In this document: in pieces, positions 16,724 through 25,854 of the stretch
Numbering within the stretch: position 1 is the first letter of the stretch
Layout of the letters: each line of letters opens with the position of its first letter
Source: an uncultured bacterium
GTDB taxonomy: Bacteria > Bacillota > Clostridia > Lachnospirales > Lachnospiraceae
DNA: 64,000 nucleotides
NCBI GenBank assembly: GCA_947073545.1
Contig: CAMTMP010000003.1
Location: 1 to 64,000, forward strand
Reading direction: 5' to 3'
Translations under genes and position numbers: made by a program
Notes under the pieces: generated by a model
The model's input: only the letters and a program-made list of their open reading frames with translations
Database searches by the model: none
Told to the model about the DNA's origin: nothing

Positions 16724-17920
16724 ATGACTTTTACCTTTGTATCAAACTACATCAACCATCATCAGCTTCCTTTCTGCGAGGCGCTGTATAAGCGGCTGGG
16801 GAAGGGGTTTGTCTTTATCCAGACCATGCCCATGGAGGCGGAGCGCGTGGAGATGGGGTGGAGCGTTGATGTGAACGAAATACCCTATGTCATGTGCCTT
16901 TATCAGGACGAGTATGCGTGTCTGAAACGGATTATGGAGAGCGATGTGGTGCTGTTTGGCTGGACGGGCAGGGAAGACATCGTGACGCCGCGGCTTCGAT
17001 CGGGCAAAACAACGCTTCGGGTGAGCGAGCGGCTGTACCGGGAGGGACAGTGGAAAGCGGTCTCACCCAGAGGCCTTGCGGCGAAGTACAGGGAGCATAT
17101 CAGGTATCGGGGAGAAAATATTTGTATGCTTTGTGCGGGCGCGTATACGGCGTCGGATTTTCACTTGATCGGGGCCTATCCGGGGAAACTTTTTAAGTGG
17201 GGCTATTTTACAAAACTGCGGGTTTACAGTGACGAGGCGTTTGAAACGATGAAGTCGAAGGAGGGTCTCCTTGAGATTGTCTGGGCGGGGCGGTTTATTC
17301 CGCTAAAGCATCCGGAGTACGCGGTGCGGCTTGGCAGGACGCTGCGCAGGAAGGGATATGCCTATCGCGTGCATATGCTTGGCGGCGGTGAACTGGAGAC
17401 TGCCATAAAGGATGAAGTCAGGCGGGAAGGACTTTCGGACGATTTTGTGTTTTACGGATATACGAAACCGGATCGGGTGCGGGATGTGATGGAGAAGTGC
17501 CACGTCCATCTCTTCACCAGCAATCACTTGGAGGGCTGGGGCGCGGTGGTCAACGAGGGGATGAACAGCGGTTGTGTGGAAGTGGTTGACGCCCGTGTGG
17601 GGGCGGCGCCTTATCTGATCCGCCATGGAGAGAACGGTCTGCTCTATCCCGGCGGCCGCTATGAAAAGATGGAGGCGCTGGTGCTGGATCTGTTTGAAAA
17701 TTGGGAGGAACGGCGGGGCATGGGGCGTGCCGCCTACGAGACCATCCGGGATGTGTGGAACGCGGAACATGCGGCTTCCGCTCTTTTGCGGTTTGTGGAA
17801 GGTATGCGTCGGGGAAGGCTCTGCCCGGAGGAAGAGGGGCCGCTTAGCGAGGCGCCTGTCATTAAGCCGGGGAAATATCTGCCTGCGGACGATGCAGGGC
17901 AGAGGGCAAAAACACGGTAG
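16724..17920 (+). CDS. Family 4 glycosyltransferase
   Basis: 398 residues from ATG 16724, with GGAGGA upstream supplied right after the A2 repeat. The longer open frame running back to 16616 would translate the repeat and is rejected. GT-B fold: TFTFVSNYINHHQLPFCEAL at the N terminus, VWAGRFIPLKHPEYAVRL, HMLGGGELETAI, FYGYTKPDRVRDVM and the donor site TSNHLEGWGAVVNEGMNSGC with the E-x7-E pair. Cytoplasmic or peripheral. Confidence 0.86.
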   Translation: MTFTFVSNYINHHQLPFCEALYKRLGKGFVFIQTMPMEAERVEMGWSVDVNEIPYVMCLYQDEYACLKRIMESDVVLFGWTGREDIVTPRLRSGKTTLRVSERLYREGQWKAVSPRGLAAKYREHIRYRGENICMLCAGAYTASDFHLIGAYPGKLFKWGYFTKLRVYSDEAFETMKSKEGLLEIVWAGRFIPLKHPEYAVRLGRTLRRKGYAYRVHMLGGGELETAIKDEVRREGLSDDFVFYGYTKPDRVRDVMEKCHVHLFTSNHLEGWGAVVNEGMNSGCVEVVDARVGAAPYLIRHGENGLLYPGGRYEKMEALVLDLFENWEERRGMGRAAYETIRDVWNAEHAASALLRFVEGMRRGRLCPEEEGPLSEAPVIKPGKYLPADDAGQRAKTR

Positions 17921-17962
17921 CAAAGGGATGTAAAATCGCGGCAAACGGGCAGAAAGGAGCAG

Positions 17963-18970
17963 ATGGAGACGAAAAAAATCAGTGTGATTGTTCCTGTATA
18001 CAATTCCATAAACTGTCTGGAAAGATGTGTGCGCTCCCTCTGCGCCCAGACGTACGAAGAGCTGGAAATTCTTTTGATTGACGACGGTTCCACGGACGGC
18101 ACGGGGAAGCTCTGTGAGCAGCTTGCGGCGTCGGATGCGCGCATTGCCGCTTACCATAAGGAGAACGGGGGCGCTTCTTCCGCCAGAAATGTCGGGCTTT
18201 CGATGGCCTCCGGGGATTATGTGGGATTTGCGGACAGCGACGATTATGTAGACGTCTATGTGTATGAGAAGCTGGTTTCGGCGTTGGAGAAGGGGGAGTA
18301 CCCTGTGGCGCAGATATCCCGTGATGAGGTGGACGAGGAGGGAAGACGGCTGCCGGATATTTGTGTGCCGCCGGAGAAGGAGTGGTATTGCGACTCGGAA
18401 ACATTCATAAAAGAACTTCTTTTGCACCGGGGGGACAGCTCCTTTTGCACAAAGCTGTTTCCGCGCAAAATCTTTGAGGGCCACAGGTTTCCGGAAGGCG
18501 AGCTGAACGAGGATTTCCGGCTGCTTTTGGATATTTTGCAGGAGATTCCGGGCATCGGGATTTTACCGGAGCAGGGTTACCACGTGGTCTGCAGGCCGGA
18601 CAGCACCACGAGAAAGAGGACGAAGGACAGTTTTTCGCGGGTGTTTCTGGATATCGTGGAAAACGCGGACAAGGTGCAGACGCTTGTGGATCGGAAATAT
18701 CCTGCCATGCACGACTATGCGGTGCGCTTTAACCTCTATCAGAGGCTGGATTACATGCTGCATGTGCCGTTGTCCCAAATGAACAGGGACAACACATTTT
18801 ACAAAAATGTGATAAAGTATTTGCGGCGGCATACGGGGGATACGATAAAAAACCCCTATCTGACGGGGAAAAACAGAGCTTATCTGCTGCTGCTTTCGGC
18901 GGCCCCCCGTGCGGTCAGGACGGTGCACGCGGGAAAGATGAAGTTGAGGGAAAAGTGCGGGCATGGTTGA
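17963..18970 (+). CDS. Family 2 glycosyltransferase
   Basis: 335 residues, AGAAAGGAG before ATG. N-terminal GT-A domain: ISVIVPVYNSINCLERCVRS, LEILLIDDGSTDGT, GGASSARNVGLSMASGDYVG and FADSDDYVDVYVYEKL, with D-S-D-D as metal site. The middle FCTKLFPRKIFEGHRFPEGE and LNEDFRLLLDIL match the EpsJ/CpsJ type. The C-terminal 100 residues are a helical extension common in Firmicutes. It overlaps the next gene by 8 bases, so it is translationally coupled. Confidence 0.86.
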   Translation: METKKISVIVPVYNSINCLERCVRSLCAQTYEELEILLIDDGSTDGTGKLCEQLAASDARIAAYHKENGGASSARNVGLSMASGDYVGFADSDDYVDVYVYEKLVSALEKGEYPVAQISRDEVDEEGRRLPDICVPPEKEWYCDSETFIKELLLHRGDSSFCTKLFPRKIFEGHRFPEGELNEDFRLLLDILQEIPGIGILPEQGYHVVCRPDSTTRKRTKDSFSRVFLDIVENADKVQTLVDRKYPAMHDYAVRFNLYQRLDYMLHVPLSQMNRDNTFYKNVIKYLRRHTGDTIKNPYLTGKNRAYLLLLSAAPRAVRTVHAGKMKLREKCGHG

Positions 18971-20705
18971 GCGAAAGGGCAGCGGGATAAAAACCAAATA
19001 TATGGTGTGCTTTATTGTACTCTGGCTTCTGCAGATGGCGGCGGCATTCTGGTTCTGCGCGCAGAAACAGGGATTTCATGAGGATGAGTTTTACACCTAC
19101 TACTCCACGGCGCGGACGAACGGCTTCTATGTGGAGGACGGAAAATGGATGGAGCGGGACGAATACCGCAATGAATTTGTGGTGCTTCCGGGGGAGCGGT
19201 TTCAGTATGGTCTGATAAAGCAAGTGCAGTCGTGGGACGTGCATCCGCCCATGTATTACTGGGTATTTCACACGGTGGCGTCCCTTGTGCCGGGCGTGTT
19301 TTCCAAGTGGATCGGGCTTTCGGTCAATCTCTTTTTTCACGGGATCAATCTCATACTTCTGACATATTTGACATATTTAACTGCGGGGAAAAGACAGCCG
19401 ATTCCTCTTTTCGTGATGTTTGTTTACGGATGCAGTCCGGCGGCCATGAGCGGCGTGGTGTTTATCCGGATGTATGAAATGTTGACGGCTTTTGTGCTGC
19501 TTAGCGCGATTTTGCATGTGCGGATCGTGATTCGGGGAGAGGAAAGCGGCAGAGGGGAAGGGGGCCTGACGGACGCAGGGGGAGGAACAAGACTTTCGGT
19601 GGGGACGCTCCTTTTCATGGCAGCGGTGACTTATGTGGGCTTTCTGACACAGTATTATTATTTTATTTTTCTGTTCTTTCTGGCCATTGCGTTTTGCGTC
19701 TGGCTTTTGCGGCGGGACAGGAATATTTGGAACTGTCTGCGGTACGGTCTGTTTCAGGGATTGGCTTTCGTTCTGGCGTATCTGACTTACCCGGCGTTTC
19801 CGGGTCAGATGTTCAAAGGACAGCGGGGGGCGCAGGCCACGGAGAATTTTTTTGATTTGTCGAATACCCTCGAGCGGATTTTCTTTTTCTGGGATCTGAT
19901 GAACCGCTATGTGTTCGGCGGCCTGCTTGGCCTGCTGCTGCTTCTTGCGGCGGCAGCGGTGGTGCGCCTGTTGAGCGGGAAAAGGCGGCATGGGGGAGCG
20001 GCGCAGAAGAAAAATGTGCAGGGTGGACAGCTTGCGGGAAAGGGCGTTTTGGCAGGCGCACCGTTTGATATGCTGCTTTTTACGGCGGCCGGATATTTTT
20101 TGGCGGTGTCGAAGACCGCGCTTTTGCTGGGGGATACTTCCAACCGCTACCAGCTTCCGATTTACGGGATTGTGGTGCTGCTTCTCTTTCTTGGTATGGA
20201 TTTGCTGATGCGGCGCCTGCTTTCGGATGGCAGGTATGTAAAAAGGGCGGTCGGCGCGGCGGCAGTTTTTTGTGTGGCGCTTGTGGCATTAGGATATGTG
20301 AGGGCGGATGTGGTATTTCTCTATCCGGAGGCAAAGGAGGAAACGGCGCTTGCCGGGGCGCAGGCCGCAGCGCACGTCCCGGCGGTATATATATATAAGC
20401 CCAGTGAGGAGTGGTGCATCTGGGCTGTGGCGGACGAACTTATGAAGCATGATAAGGTGTACTTTGTCAGCGCCGCGAGCGAGGAGCCGATCACGGAGCC
20501 TGAGATTGCGGCGGCGGACGCGGTGGTGGCATATATTCCTTTATACGACGACGCGAAGAGCGGGGCCGCACAGAATGGGCGGATTCCTTCCGGGAACGGG
20601 AAACTGTCGGAAGGCCGTCTTCAGCATTCGCACAAGTTTTGCGAAACGTGGTATTACAGCGGCGGCGGGGACACCCGGAGCGGTACGGGGGATTTGACGG
20701 AATGA
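18963..20705 (+). CDS. Large multi-pass membrane protein, GT39/GT-C-like
   Basis: 580 residues starting at ATG 18963 (8-base overlap with upstream). The first helix is followed by GFHEDEFYTYYSTARTNGF, an acidic D-E-x-Y motif in the first outer loop like that of GT39/ArnT-type transferases. WDVHPPMYYWVFH, another GT-C landmark, follows. About eleven further helices. Two hydrophilic Gly/Lys-rich inserts (DNA about 19541-19590 and 19975-20055) sit in inner loops. The C-terminal soluble tail carries YKPSEEWCIWAVAD. The likely role is transfer of a sugar from polyprenyl phosphate to a surface glycan. Confidence 0.72.
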   Translation: MVERKGSGIKTKYMVCFIVLWLLQMAAAFWFCAQKQGFHEDEFYTYYSTARTNGFYVEDGKWMERDEYRNEFVVLPGERFQYGLIKQVQSWDVHPPMYYWVFHTVASLVPGVFSKWIGLSVNLFFHGINLILLTYLTYLTAGKRQPIPLFVMFVYGCSPAAMSGVVFIRMYEMLTAFVLLSAILHVRIVIRGEESGRGEGGLTDAGGGTRLSVGTLLFMAAVTYVGFLTQYYYFIFLFFLAIAFCVWLLRRDRNIWNCLRYGLFQGLAFVLAYLTYPAFPGQMFKGQRGAQATENFFDLSNTLERIFFFWDLMNRYVFGGLLGLLLLLAAAAVVRLLSGKRRHGGAAQKKNVQGGQLAGKGVLAGAPFDMLLFTAAGYFLAVSKTALLLGDTSNRYQLPIYGIVVLLLFLGMDLLMRRLLSDGRYVKRAVGAAAVFCVALVALGYVRADVVFLYPEAKEETALAGAQAAAHVPAVYIYKPSEEWCIWAVADELMKHDKVYFVSAASEEPITEPEIAAADAVVAYIPLYDDAKSGAAQNGRIPSGNGKLSEGRLQHSHKFCETWYYSGGGDTRSGTGDLTE

Positions 20706-22225
20706 AGAAAACTTGGGCGGATGCCGTAAAAACGGGAAATATGAGAACGCCTCTGACATGGGCGGCGGTGATTGTTTTTGTCTTAAGCCTGCTGCCGATT
20801 TTTTTACTTGCCGGTGTTGACAGGGCATCGGGGGACGACTGGTCATTCGGTCTGCTGACCCATCTGGCGTGGGTGGATACACATTCCCTGTTTCGGGTTT
20901 TGCAGGCGGCTTTTGCGAGCGTGAAAAAGTATTATTTTTCGTGGCAGGGAACCTGGTTTTCGGTTTTTCTGTTTTCCCTGCAGCCGGAGGTCTTTTCCCA
21001 TGATGCGTACGGGATTGTTCCCGTTTTGATGACGGGGCTTCTCATCGGGGGTGTGTCAGACTTCCTCTACTGTCTGCTGGTGCGGCTTCTGCAGATGACG
21101 AAACGGGACTTTTTGCTGCTTGACGCGGTGCTTCTGCTTGTGCTCATTCAGTTTGTGCCTTATCAGACCTCGGCGATTTTCTGGTATAACGGGGCGGCGC
21201 ACTATACGGTGCCGTTTGCGCTTGCCATGTTTGGCTGTGCCCGCCTTGTCCGCTATGCGCTTGCTTTCAGGAAAAGGGATCTTGTTCTGGCTTCCCTGTG
21301 GATGACCCTTCTTGGGGGAACCAACTATTTGACGGCAATTTTCGGGCTGGGCCTGCTTGTGCTGCTTATGGCTTTGCTTCTCCACAGGGGCCGCAGCGTG
21401 CTTTTCATGCTGATTCCCGGGGCGTTTGAAACGGCGGGGCTTCTGGTCAGTGCGCTTGCGCCGGGCAATGCGGTGCGGGGCGGGTCGCAGTACCACGTTA
21501 CGGCGGCGGGAATGATCGGGGCGGTCGGCAAGTCGCTTGTGCGGGGTATGCAGGGAGTCGGGAAATCTTTTTTGGATTATCCTGTGGCGATGGCGGCCAT
21601 GGTCGTGGTGGCGGTGATTCTGTGGGATATCCTGCGAAAGACGGTGCCAAAGTACCGATTGCATTTTCCCTGTCCCGGGGCGGTGATTTTGTATTTGTGG
21701 GGACTGTACTGCGCGGTCTACTGGCCGGTATTGTTTGTGGGCGGCTCCGTTTCCGACGGATCGGTTTCCGTGGGCGTCCCCAATACGATTTTCTGGGTGT
21801 TTATCATGGCGCTGTTCGGCAGTCTTATATACGGGCTGGGATGGATCTGCGAAAAAAGCGGCGCGGGTGAAAACTTACGCCTGCCCCTGTATGCGGCTGG
21901 GTTTGCCGCCGCTTTTCTTGTGCTCGTTGTCTGCCGCGCGGATCTGAAAAACAGCACGGATTATGTGTGCTATTACTATATCCGGACGGGAAGGGCGGCT
22001 GTCTATAAGGAGCAGATGGATGAGCTTACCGGAATTTTGACGGATGAGAGCGTGGAGGACGCGGTGGTGCCCTTTATCGTGGGAGAGCAGGAACCCCTTG
22101 TGCATCTGCCCGTCACGCTCGACAAAGGGGAGTGGACAAATCAAAAAATGGCGCTGTTTTTCAGGAAAAAATCTCTGGTGGCCATACCCCGGGATCAGTG
22201 GGAGGCGCAGCGTGAAATACGTTGA
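20702..22225 (+). CDS. Multi-pass membrane protein, DUF6056-like
   Basis: 507 residues from ATG 20702, which overlaps the upstream stop as ATGA. About ten helices; VDRASGDDWSFGLLTHLAW in the first outer loop supplies paired acids, and FWYNGAAHYTVPFALAM in the middle is the most family-like block, resembling the DUF6056 group of uncharacterised membrane proteins. A short C-terminal soluble part follows the last helix. It ends exactly where the -35 of the next promoter begins. A GT-C function is inferred only from topology and context. Confidence 0.65.
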   Translation: MKKTWADAVKTGNMRTPLTWAAVIVFVLSLLPIFLLAGVDRASGDDWSFGLLTHLAWVDTHSLFRVLQAAFASVKKYYFSWQGTWFSVFLFSLQPEVFSHDAYGIVPVLMTGLLIGGVSDFLYCLLVRLLQMTKRDFLLLDAVLLLVLIQFVPYQTSAIFWYNGAAHYTVPFALAMFGCARLVRYALAFRKRDLVLASLWMTLLGGTNYLTAIFGLGLLVLLMALLLHRGRSVLFMLIPGAFETAGLLVSALAPGNAVRGGSQYHVTAAGMIGAVGKSLVRGMQGVGKSFLDYPVAMAAMVVVAVILWDILRKTVPKYRLHFPCPGAVILYLWGLYCAVYWPVLFVGGSVSDGSVSVGVPNTIFWVFIMALFGSLIYGLGWICEKSGAGENLRLPLYAAGFAAAFLVLVVCRADLKNSTDYVCYYYIRTGRAAVYKEQMDELTGILTDESVEDAVVPFIVGEQEPLVHLPVTLDKGEWTNQKMALFFRKKSLVAIPRDQWEAQREIR

Positions 22226-22250
22226 CACACCCGTGGAAACTGCCTATAAT
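22222..22250 (+). promoter_or_regulatory. Consensus sigma-A promoter for the mtnA-pse block
   Basis: TTGACA (22222-22227), a 17-base spacer and TATAAT (22245-22250). Both hexamers are perfect. The -35 overlaps the stop codon of the preceding membrane-protein gene. Transcription would begin about 22257 and run through the B1 repeat into mtnA. Confidence 0.85.
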
Positions 22251-22261
22251 GTAGATGTTGC

Positions 22262-22406
22262 CAGTTCAGCCAGAGAATCGTTTGACTGGCAAATCGGGCT
22301 TGCACGAATTTGACAGGCGGATGATTCTCTGAGGGAACGCCTGTTTATGAGCAAAAGAAGCTGTGAAACAGCGGAGAGCATCGAAAATGCGATTTTGCGA
22401 ATGGCG
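22262..22406 (+). repeat. Family B structured element, copy B1
   Basis: It starts with CAGTTCAGCC, the same decamer that starts the C elements. AGAGAATC (22272-22279) pairs with GATTCTCT (22323-22330). GAGGGAACGCCTGTTTATGA follows, then AGCTGT/ACAGC and GCATCGAAAATGC hairpins and ATGCGATTTTGCGA, also shared with C. The related copy B2 is at 55968. It forms the 5' leader of the mtnA transcript. Confidence 0.65.
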
Positions 22407-22451
22407 TGTGCTGAATGGCGCAGGCTGACCGACAAAGATAGAGGAGCAGAT

Positions 22452-23513
22452 ATGGATGCATTAAAATTGGACACAGTCCGTCTCTCGGAGGATAGGAGCT
22501 GTCTGGAGATATTGGACCAGACATTGCTGCCGGGTACGGTGAAAGTGCTGCGAGTGGAAAAAATAGAAGATATTTATGAGGCGATCCGCTTTCTGCGGGT
22601 CAGAGGCGCCCCGGCCATCGGTGTCTGCGCCGCCTACGGGATTGCGCTCACCGCGTCCCGCATCGATGCGCAGGATTACGAGGCTTTTCTTGCGGCGTTT
22701 CGGGAACAGAAAAAGGTTCTGGCTTCTTCGCGCCCAACGGCGGTCAATCTGTTCTGGGCGTTAGACAGGATGGAGCGCACGCTGCTTGCACATGCCGGTC
22801 AGCCGGTGGAGGAAATAAAAGATATTCTCTTTGCGGAGGCGCAGGCCATCCGGGATGAGGACGTGGCGATCAGCCGCAGCATCGGGGAGATTGGTTTTGG
22901 ACTGATGAAAGCGGGGGATGGGATTCTCACCCACTGTAACGCGGGGACGCTTGCCACGGCGAAATACGGTACGGCCACGGCGCCCATGTATGTGGCGCTG
23001 GAGCATGGAATGACGAATTTCCGGGTATACTGTGACGAGACGAGACCGCTTTTGCAGGGAGCCAGACTGACGGCTTTTGAGCTGCACGGCGCGGGTATCG
23101 ACACGACGCTGATCTGCGACAATATGGCGTCCACCGTGATGAAGAGCGGATTCGTGAATCTGGTTTTTGTAGGCTGTGACCGGGTGGCGGCAAACGGCGA
23201 TGCCGCCAACAAAATCGGCACTTCTGGAGTGGCTGTATTGGCGAAGCATTACGGGATTCCCTTCTATGTATGCGCGCCCAGCTCCACCATAGACATGTCG
23301 CTCGCCACAGGGGAGCAGATTCCCATCGAGGAGCGGGAGGCGTCGGAGGTTACCGAGATGTGGTACAAGGAGCGGATGGCGCCGGAGGGGGTTAAGGTGT
23401 ATAACCCCGCTTTCGATGTGACGGATCATTCGCTGATTACAGGAATCATTACGGAAAAGGGGCTTTGCAGGGCGCCGTACGAGAAGGCGTTTCGCGAGTT
23501 AGGCATAGTGTGA
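22452..23513 (+). CDS. mtnA: S-methyl-5-thioribose-1-phosphate isomerase family protein
   Basis: 353 residues from ATG 22452 with AGAGGAGC upstream; an in-frame ATG at 22347 would translate the B1 repeat and is rejected. The family isomerises methylthioribose-1-phosphate to the ribulose form in methionine salvage. Seen: RGAPAIGVCAAYGIA (from residue 51), SRPTAVNLFWAL, THCNAGTLAT with the catalytic Cys162, DNMAS and VGCDRVAANGDAANKIGT with the catalytic Asp243. All key residues are present. No other salvage gene is near, and the gene sits at the head of the pse genes, so a role on another aldose-1-phosphate is possible. Its last codons and TGA stop overlap the A5 repeat arm. Confidence 0.9.
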   Translation: MDALKLDTVRLSEDRSCLEILDQTLLPGTVKVLRVEKIEDIYEAIRFLRVRGAPAIGVCAAYGIALTASRIDAQDYEAFLAAFREQKKVLASSRPTAVNLFWALDRMERTLLAHAGQPVEEIKDILFAEAQAIRDEDVAISRSIGEIGFGLMKAGDGILTHCNAGTLATAKYGTATAPMYVALEHGMTNFRVYCDETRPLLQGARLTAFELHGAGIDTTLICDNMASTVMKSGFVNLVFVGCDRVAANGDAANKIGTSGVAVLAKHYGIPFYVCAPSSTIDMSLATGEQIPIEEREASEVTEMWYKERMAPEGVKVYNPAFDVTDHSLITGIITEKGLCRAPYEKAFRELGIV

Positions 23514-23526
23514 GAAGTACTTCTAA
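23509..23526 (+). repeat. Family A element, solo left arm (A5)
   Basis: TGTGAGAAGTACTTCTAA is identical to the left arm of A1 and A2 but has no right arm or later hairpins. The mtnA stop (TGA 23511-23513) lies inside it. It looks like the scar left by deletion of a full element. GAAGGAAGGAG follows directly and serves pseB. Confidence 0.7.
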
Positions 23527-23542
23527 TGAAGGAAGGAGATTT

Positions 23543-24538
23543 ATGTTAAAGGATAAAACCATACTGATAACCGGGGGAACGGGTTCTTTCGGGAAATGCT
23601 TTACCAGATACGTGCTGTCCCACTATGAACCGAAGAAAATTATCATTTATTCGAGGGATGAATTTAAACAGTGGATGATGGCAAACGAGTTTAAGGAGCA
23701 CGAGGAAAAGCTGCGGTTTTTCATCGGTGACGTGCGCGACGTGGAGCGCTTAAAGCGGGCCTGCGAGGGCGTGGATTATATCATTCACGCGGCGGCTTTA
23801 AAGCAGGTGCCTGCCTGTGAGTATAATCCCAACGAAGCCATCAAGACCAACATCCACGGCGCCATGAACGTGATCGACGCGGCGCTTGACACGGGCGTGC
23901 GCAAGGTGGTTGCGCTGTCCACGGACAAAGCGGTGAACCCGGTAAATCTTTACGGCGGGACGAAACTTGTGTCGGACAAACTGTTTGTGGCGGCGAACGC
24001 TTACGTGGGCACGAAGGATATCAATTTCTCCATCGTGAGATACGGAAACGTGGCGGGCAGCCGGGGTTCCGTCATTCCCTTCTTCCACAAACTGATTCAG
24101 GAAGGGGCGAAAGAGCTTCCGATCACGGATCTGCGTATGACCCGGTTCTGGATCAGCCTGACGCAGGGCGTGGAACTGGTGATCAAGGCGCTGGCGGAGG
24201 CGAACGGCGGGGAGACCTTTATCAGTAAGATTCCCTCCTTTAAGATCACGGATCTGGCGGAGGCGATGCTGCCCGGGTGCAAACTTGTCGAGACAGGCAT
24301 CAGACCCGGGGAGAAGCTGCACGAGATCATGGTGACGACGGAGGACTCGGCGACCACCTATGAGTATGACAAGCATTTTATCGTCTATCCCCAGATGACA
24401 TGGAACAACAGGCAGCAGCCGGATCTTTCGGGCAAAAAGGTGATGGAAGGCTTCCATTACAGTTCCGATAACAACATCGATTGGCTTGGGGTGGAGGATA
24501 TCCGCGCGCTGCTAAAAGATGTAGAACTGGAAAAATAA
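23543..24538 (+). CDS. pseB: UDP-N-acetylglucosamine 4,6-dehydratase (inverting)
   Basis: 331 residues from ATG 23543 with AAGGAGAT upstream. PseB makes UDP-2-acetamido-2,6-dideoxy-beta-L-arabino-hexos-4-ulose, the first step to pseudaminic acid. Seen: TGGTGSFGKCF (residues 10-20), YSRDEFKQW, FFIGDVRDVERL, HAAALKQVPACEYNP, STDKAVNPVNLYGGTK with Tyr137 and Lys141, and VRYGNVAGSRGSVIPFF. These match PseB/FlaA1 rather than the long membrane-bound PglF at 54101. The next gene is its partner aminotransferase. Confidence 0.95.
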   Translation: MLKDKTILITGGTGSFGKCFTRYVLSHYEPKKIIIYSRDEFKQWMMANEFKEHEEKLRFFIGDVRDVERLKRACEGVDYIIHAAALKQVPACEYNPNEAIKTNIHGAMNVIDAALDTGVRKVVALSTDKAVNPVNLYGGTKLVSDKLFVAANAYVGTKDINFSIVRYGNVAGSRGSVIPFFHKLIQEGAKELPITDLRMTRFWISLTQGVELVIKALAEANGGETFISKIPSFKITDLAEAMLPGCKLVETGIRPGEKLHEIMVTTEDSATTYEYDKHFIVYPQMTWNNRQQPDLSGKKVMEGFHYSSDNNIDWLGVEDIRALLKDVELEK

Positions 24539-24562
24539 TAGGACCACAGAGAATGACATATA

Positions 24563-24582
24563 CCCCGTTGCTTGCAGCGGGG
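24563..24582 (+). other. Hairpin between pseB and pseC
   Basis: CCCCG-TT-GC pairs with GC-AG-CGGGG over a 2-base loop, followed by TTGTTGACG. The weak T-rich tail makes it a possible partial terminator or processing site that lowers pseC relative to pseB. Confidence 0.4.
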
Positions 24583-24615
24583 TTGTTGACGTAAATAACG
24601 GAGGAACAAGCGGCG

Positions 24616-25809
24616 ATGGAAAAACCGGCAATCGAGGGCGGGAAGCCCGTCAGGGAGAAACCCATTTATTATGGACATCAGTATATAGACGAGGCGGATA
24701 TTCAGGCTGTGGTGGAGGTCATGAGAAGCGATTGTCTGACCTGCGGGCCGAAAATCCCGGAGCTGGAGCAAAAGCTCTGTGGACTGACCGGGGCAAAGTA
24801 TGCGGTGGTCTGCGCCAACGGCACGGCAGCGCTGCATATGGCGGCGATGGCGGCGGGCGTGAAAGCGGGGGATGAGGTCATCACCACACCCATCACTTTT
24901 GCGGCTTCGGCAAACTGTGCGCTATACTGCGGGGCAAGACCTGTCTTTGCGGACATCGATCCGGAAACCTACAATATCGATCCGGAAAAGGTGGAAGCGC
25001 TCATCACACCTGCCACGAAAGCGGTGGTTGCTGTTGACTACACGGGTCAGTCCGTGGCTCTTGATCCCCTGAGAGAGATCTGTAAAAAGCACGGGCTTGT
25101 CCTGATCGAGGACGGCGCCCATGTGATCGGCACCAAATATAAGGGGCAGACAAACGGTTCCCTGTCTGATATGACCACGTTCAGTTTTCATCCTGTCAAG
25201 ACGGTGACGGGCGGCGAGGGCGGCGCGGTGCTGACCAACGACGAAACGCTTTATAGAAAGCTGCTTTTGTACCGCGCCCATGGCATCACGAGGGATGAAA
25301 GCCTGATGGAGCGTGAGCCGGACGGAGCGTGGTACTACGAGCAGATTGCCCTTGGATATAATTACCGCATAACGGACATGCAGGCGGCCCTGCTTATCAG
25401 CCAGCTCGACAAGCTGCCCATGTTCAGCAGCCGCAGAAAAGAGATTGTAAAGCGCTACAACGAGGCCTTTTCCGAAATGCCGGAGCTTTTTGTACAGCGG
25501 GAAATTCCGGAGTCGGACACCACAAGGCATCTTTATATCCTGCGGCTTGTGCCGGAGAGGCTTCGCATTGGCAGAAAGCGGTTTTTTGAGGCGCTGGCGG
25601 CGGAAAATGTATGCTGTAACGTGCATTACATACCGACCTACTATTTCCCCTATTACGAAAAACTCGGATATAAACGGGGACTTTGTCCGCGTGCGGAAAA
25701 GCTCTATGAGGAAATGATTTCTCTGCCGCTCTACTATGCGATGACCGACGAGGATGTGGAGAGCGTGATCCGGGCTGTGAGCAGGATTGTGGATTTTTAC
25801 CGCATGTAG
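24616..25809 (+). CDS. pseC: UDP-4-amino-4,6-dideoxy-N-acetyl-beta-L-altrosamine transaminase
   Basis: 397 residues, GGAGGAA before ATG. A DegT/DnrJ-family PLP aminotransferase; it adds the 4-amino group to the PseB product. Seen: YYGHQYIDEADIQAVVEVM, CANGTAALHMAAMAAGV, IEDGAHVIG with Asp166 and FSFHPVKTVTGGEGG, where Lys195 binds PLP. NYRITDMQAALLISQLDKL and the VHYIPTYYFPYYEKLGY end are typical of PseC. It follows pseB directly, which is the standard order. Confidence 0.94.
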   Translation: MEKPAIEGGKPVREKPIYYGHQYIDEADIQAVVEVMRSDCLTCGPKIPELEQKLCGLTGAKYAVVCANGTAALHMAAMAAGVKAGDEVITTPITFAASANCALYCGARPVFADIDPETYNIDPEKVEALITPATKAVVAVDYTGQSVALDPLREICKKHGLVLIEDGAHVIGTKYKGQTNGSLSDMTTFSFHPVKTVTGGEGGAVLTNDETLYRKLLLYRAHGITRDESLMEREPDGAWYYEQIALGYNYRITDMQAALLISQLDKLPMFSSRRKEIVKRYNEAFSEMPELFVQREIPESDTTRHLYILRLVPERLRIGRKRFFEALAAENVCCNVHYIPTYYFPYYEKLGYKRGLCPRAEKLYEEMISLPLYYAMTDEDVESVIRAVSRIVDFYRM

Positions 25810-25854
25810 ATCATACGGGAATCGATAACGGAAAAACAAAGGAACACGAGGAAA

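Noticed and set aside
19857-19864. TTGTCGAA inside the 18963 gene as a 0A box
   Set aside because: It lies deep in coding sequence far from any start; about two such matches are expected by chance.
22347-22451. Extended N terminus for mtnA starting MSKRSCETAE
   Set aside because: This stretch is the B1 repeat. The true start at 22452 has its own ribosome site and matches the family N terminus.
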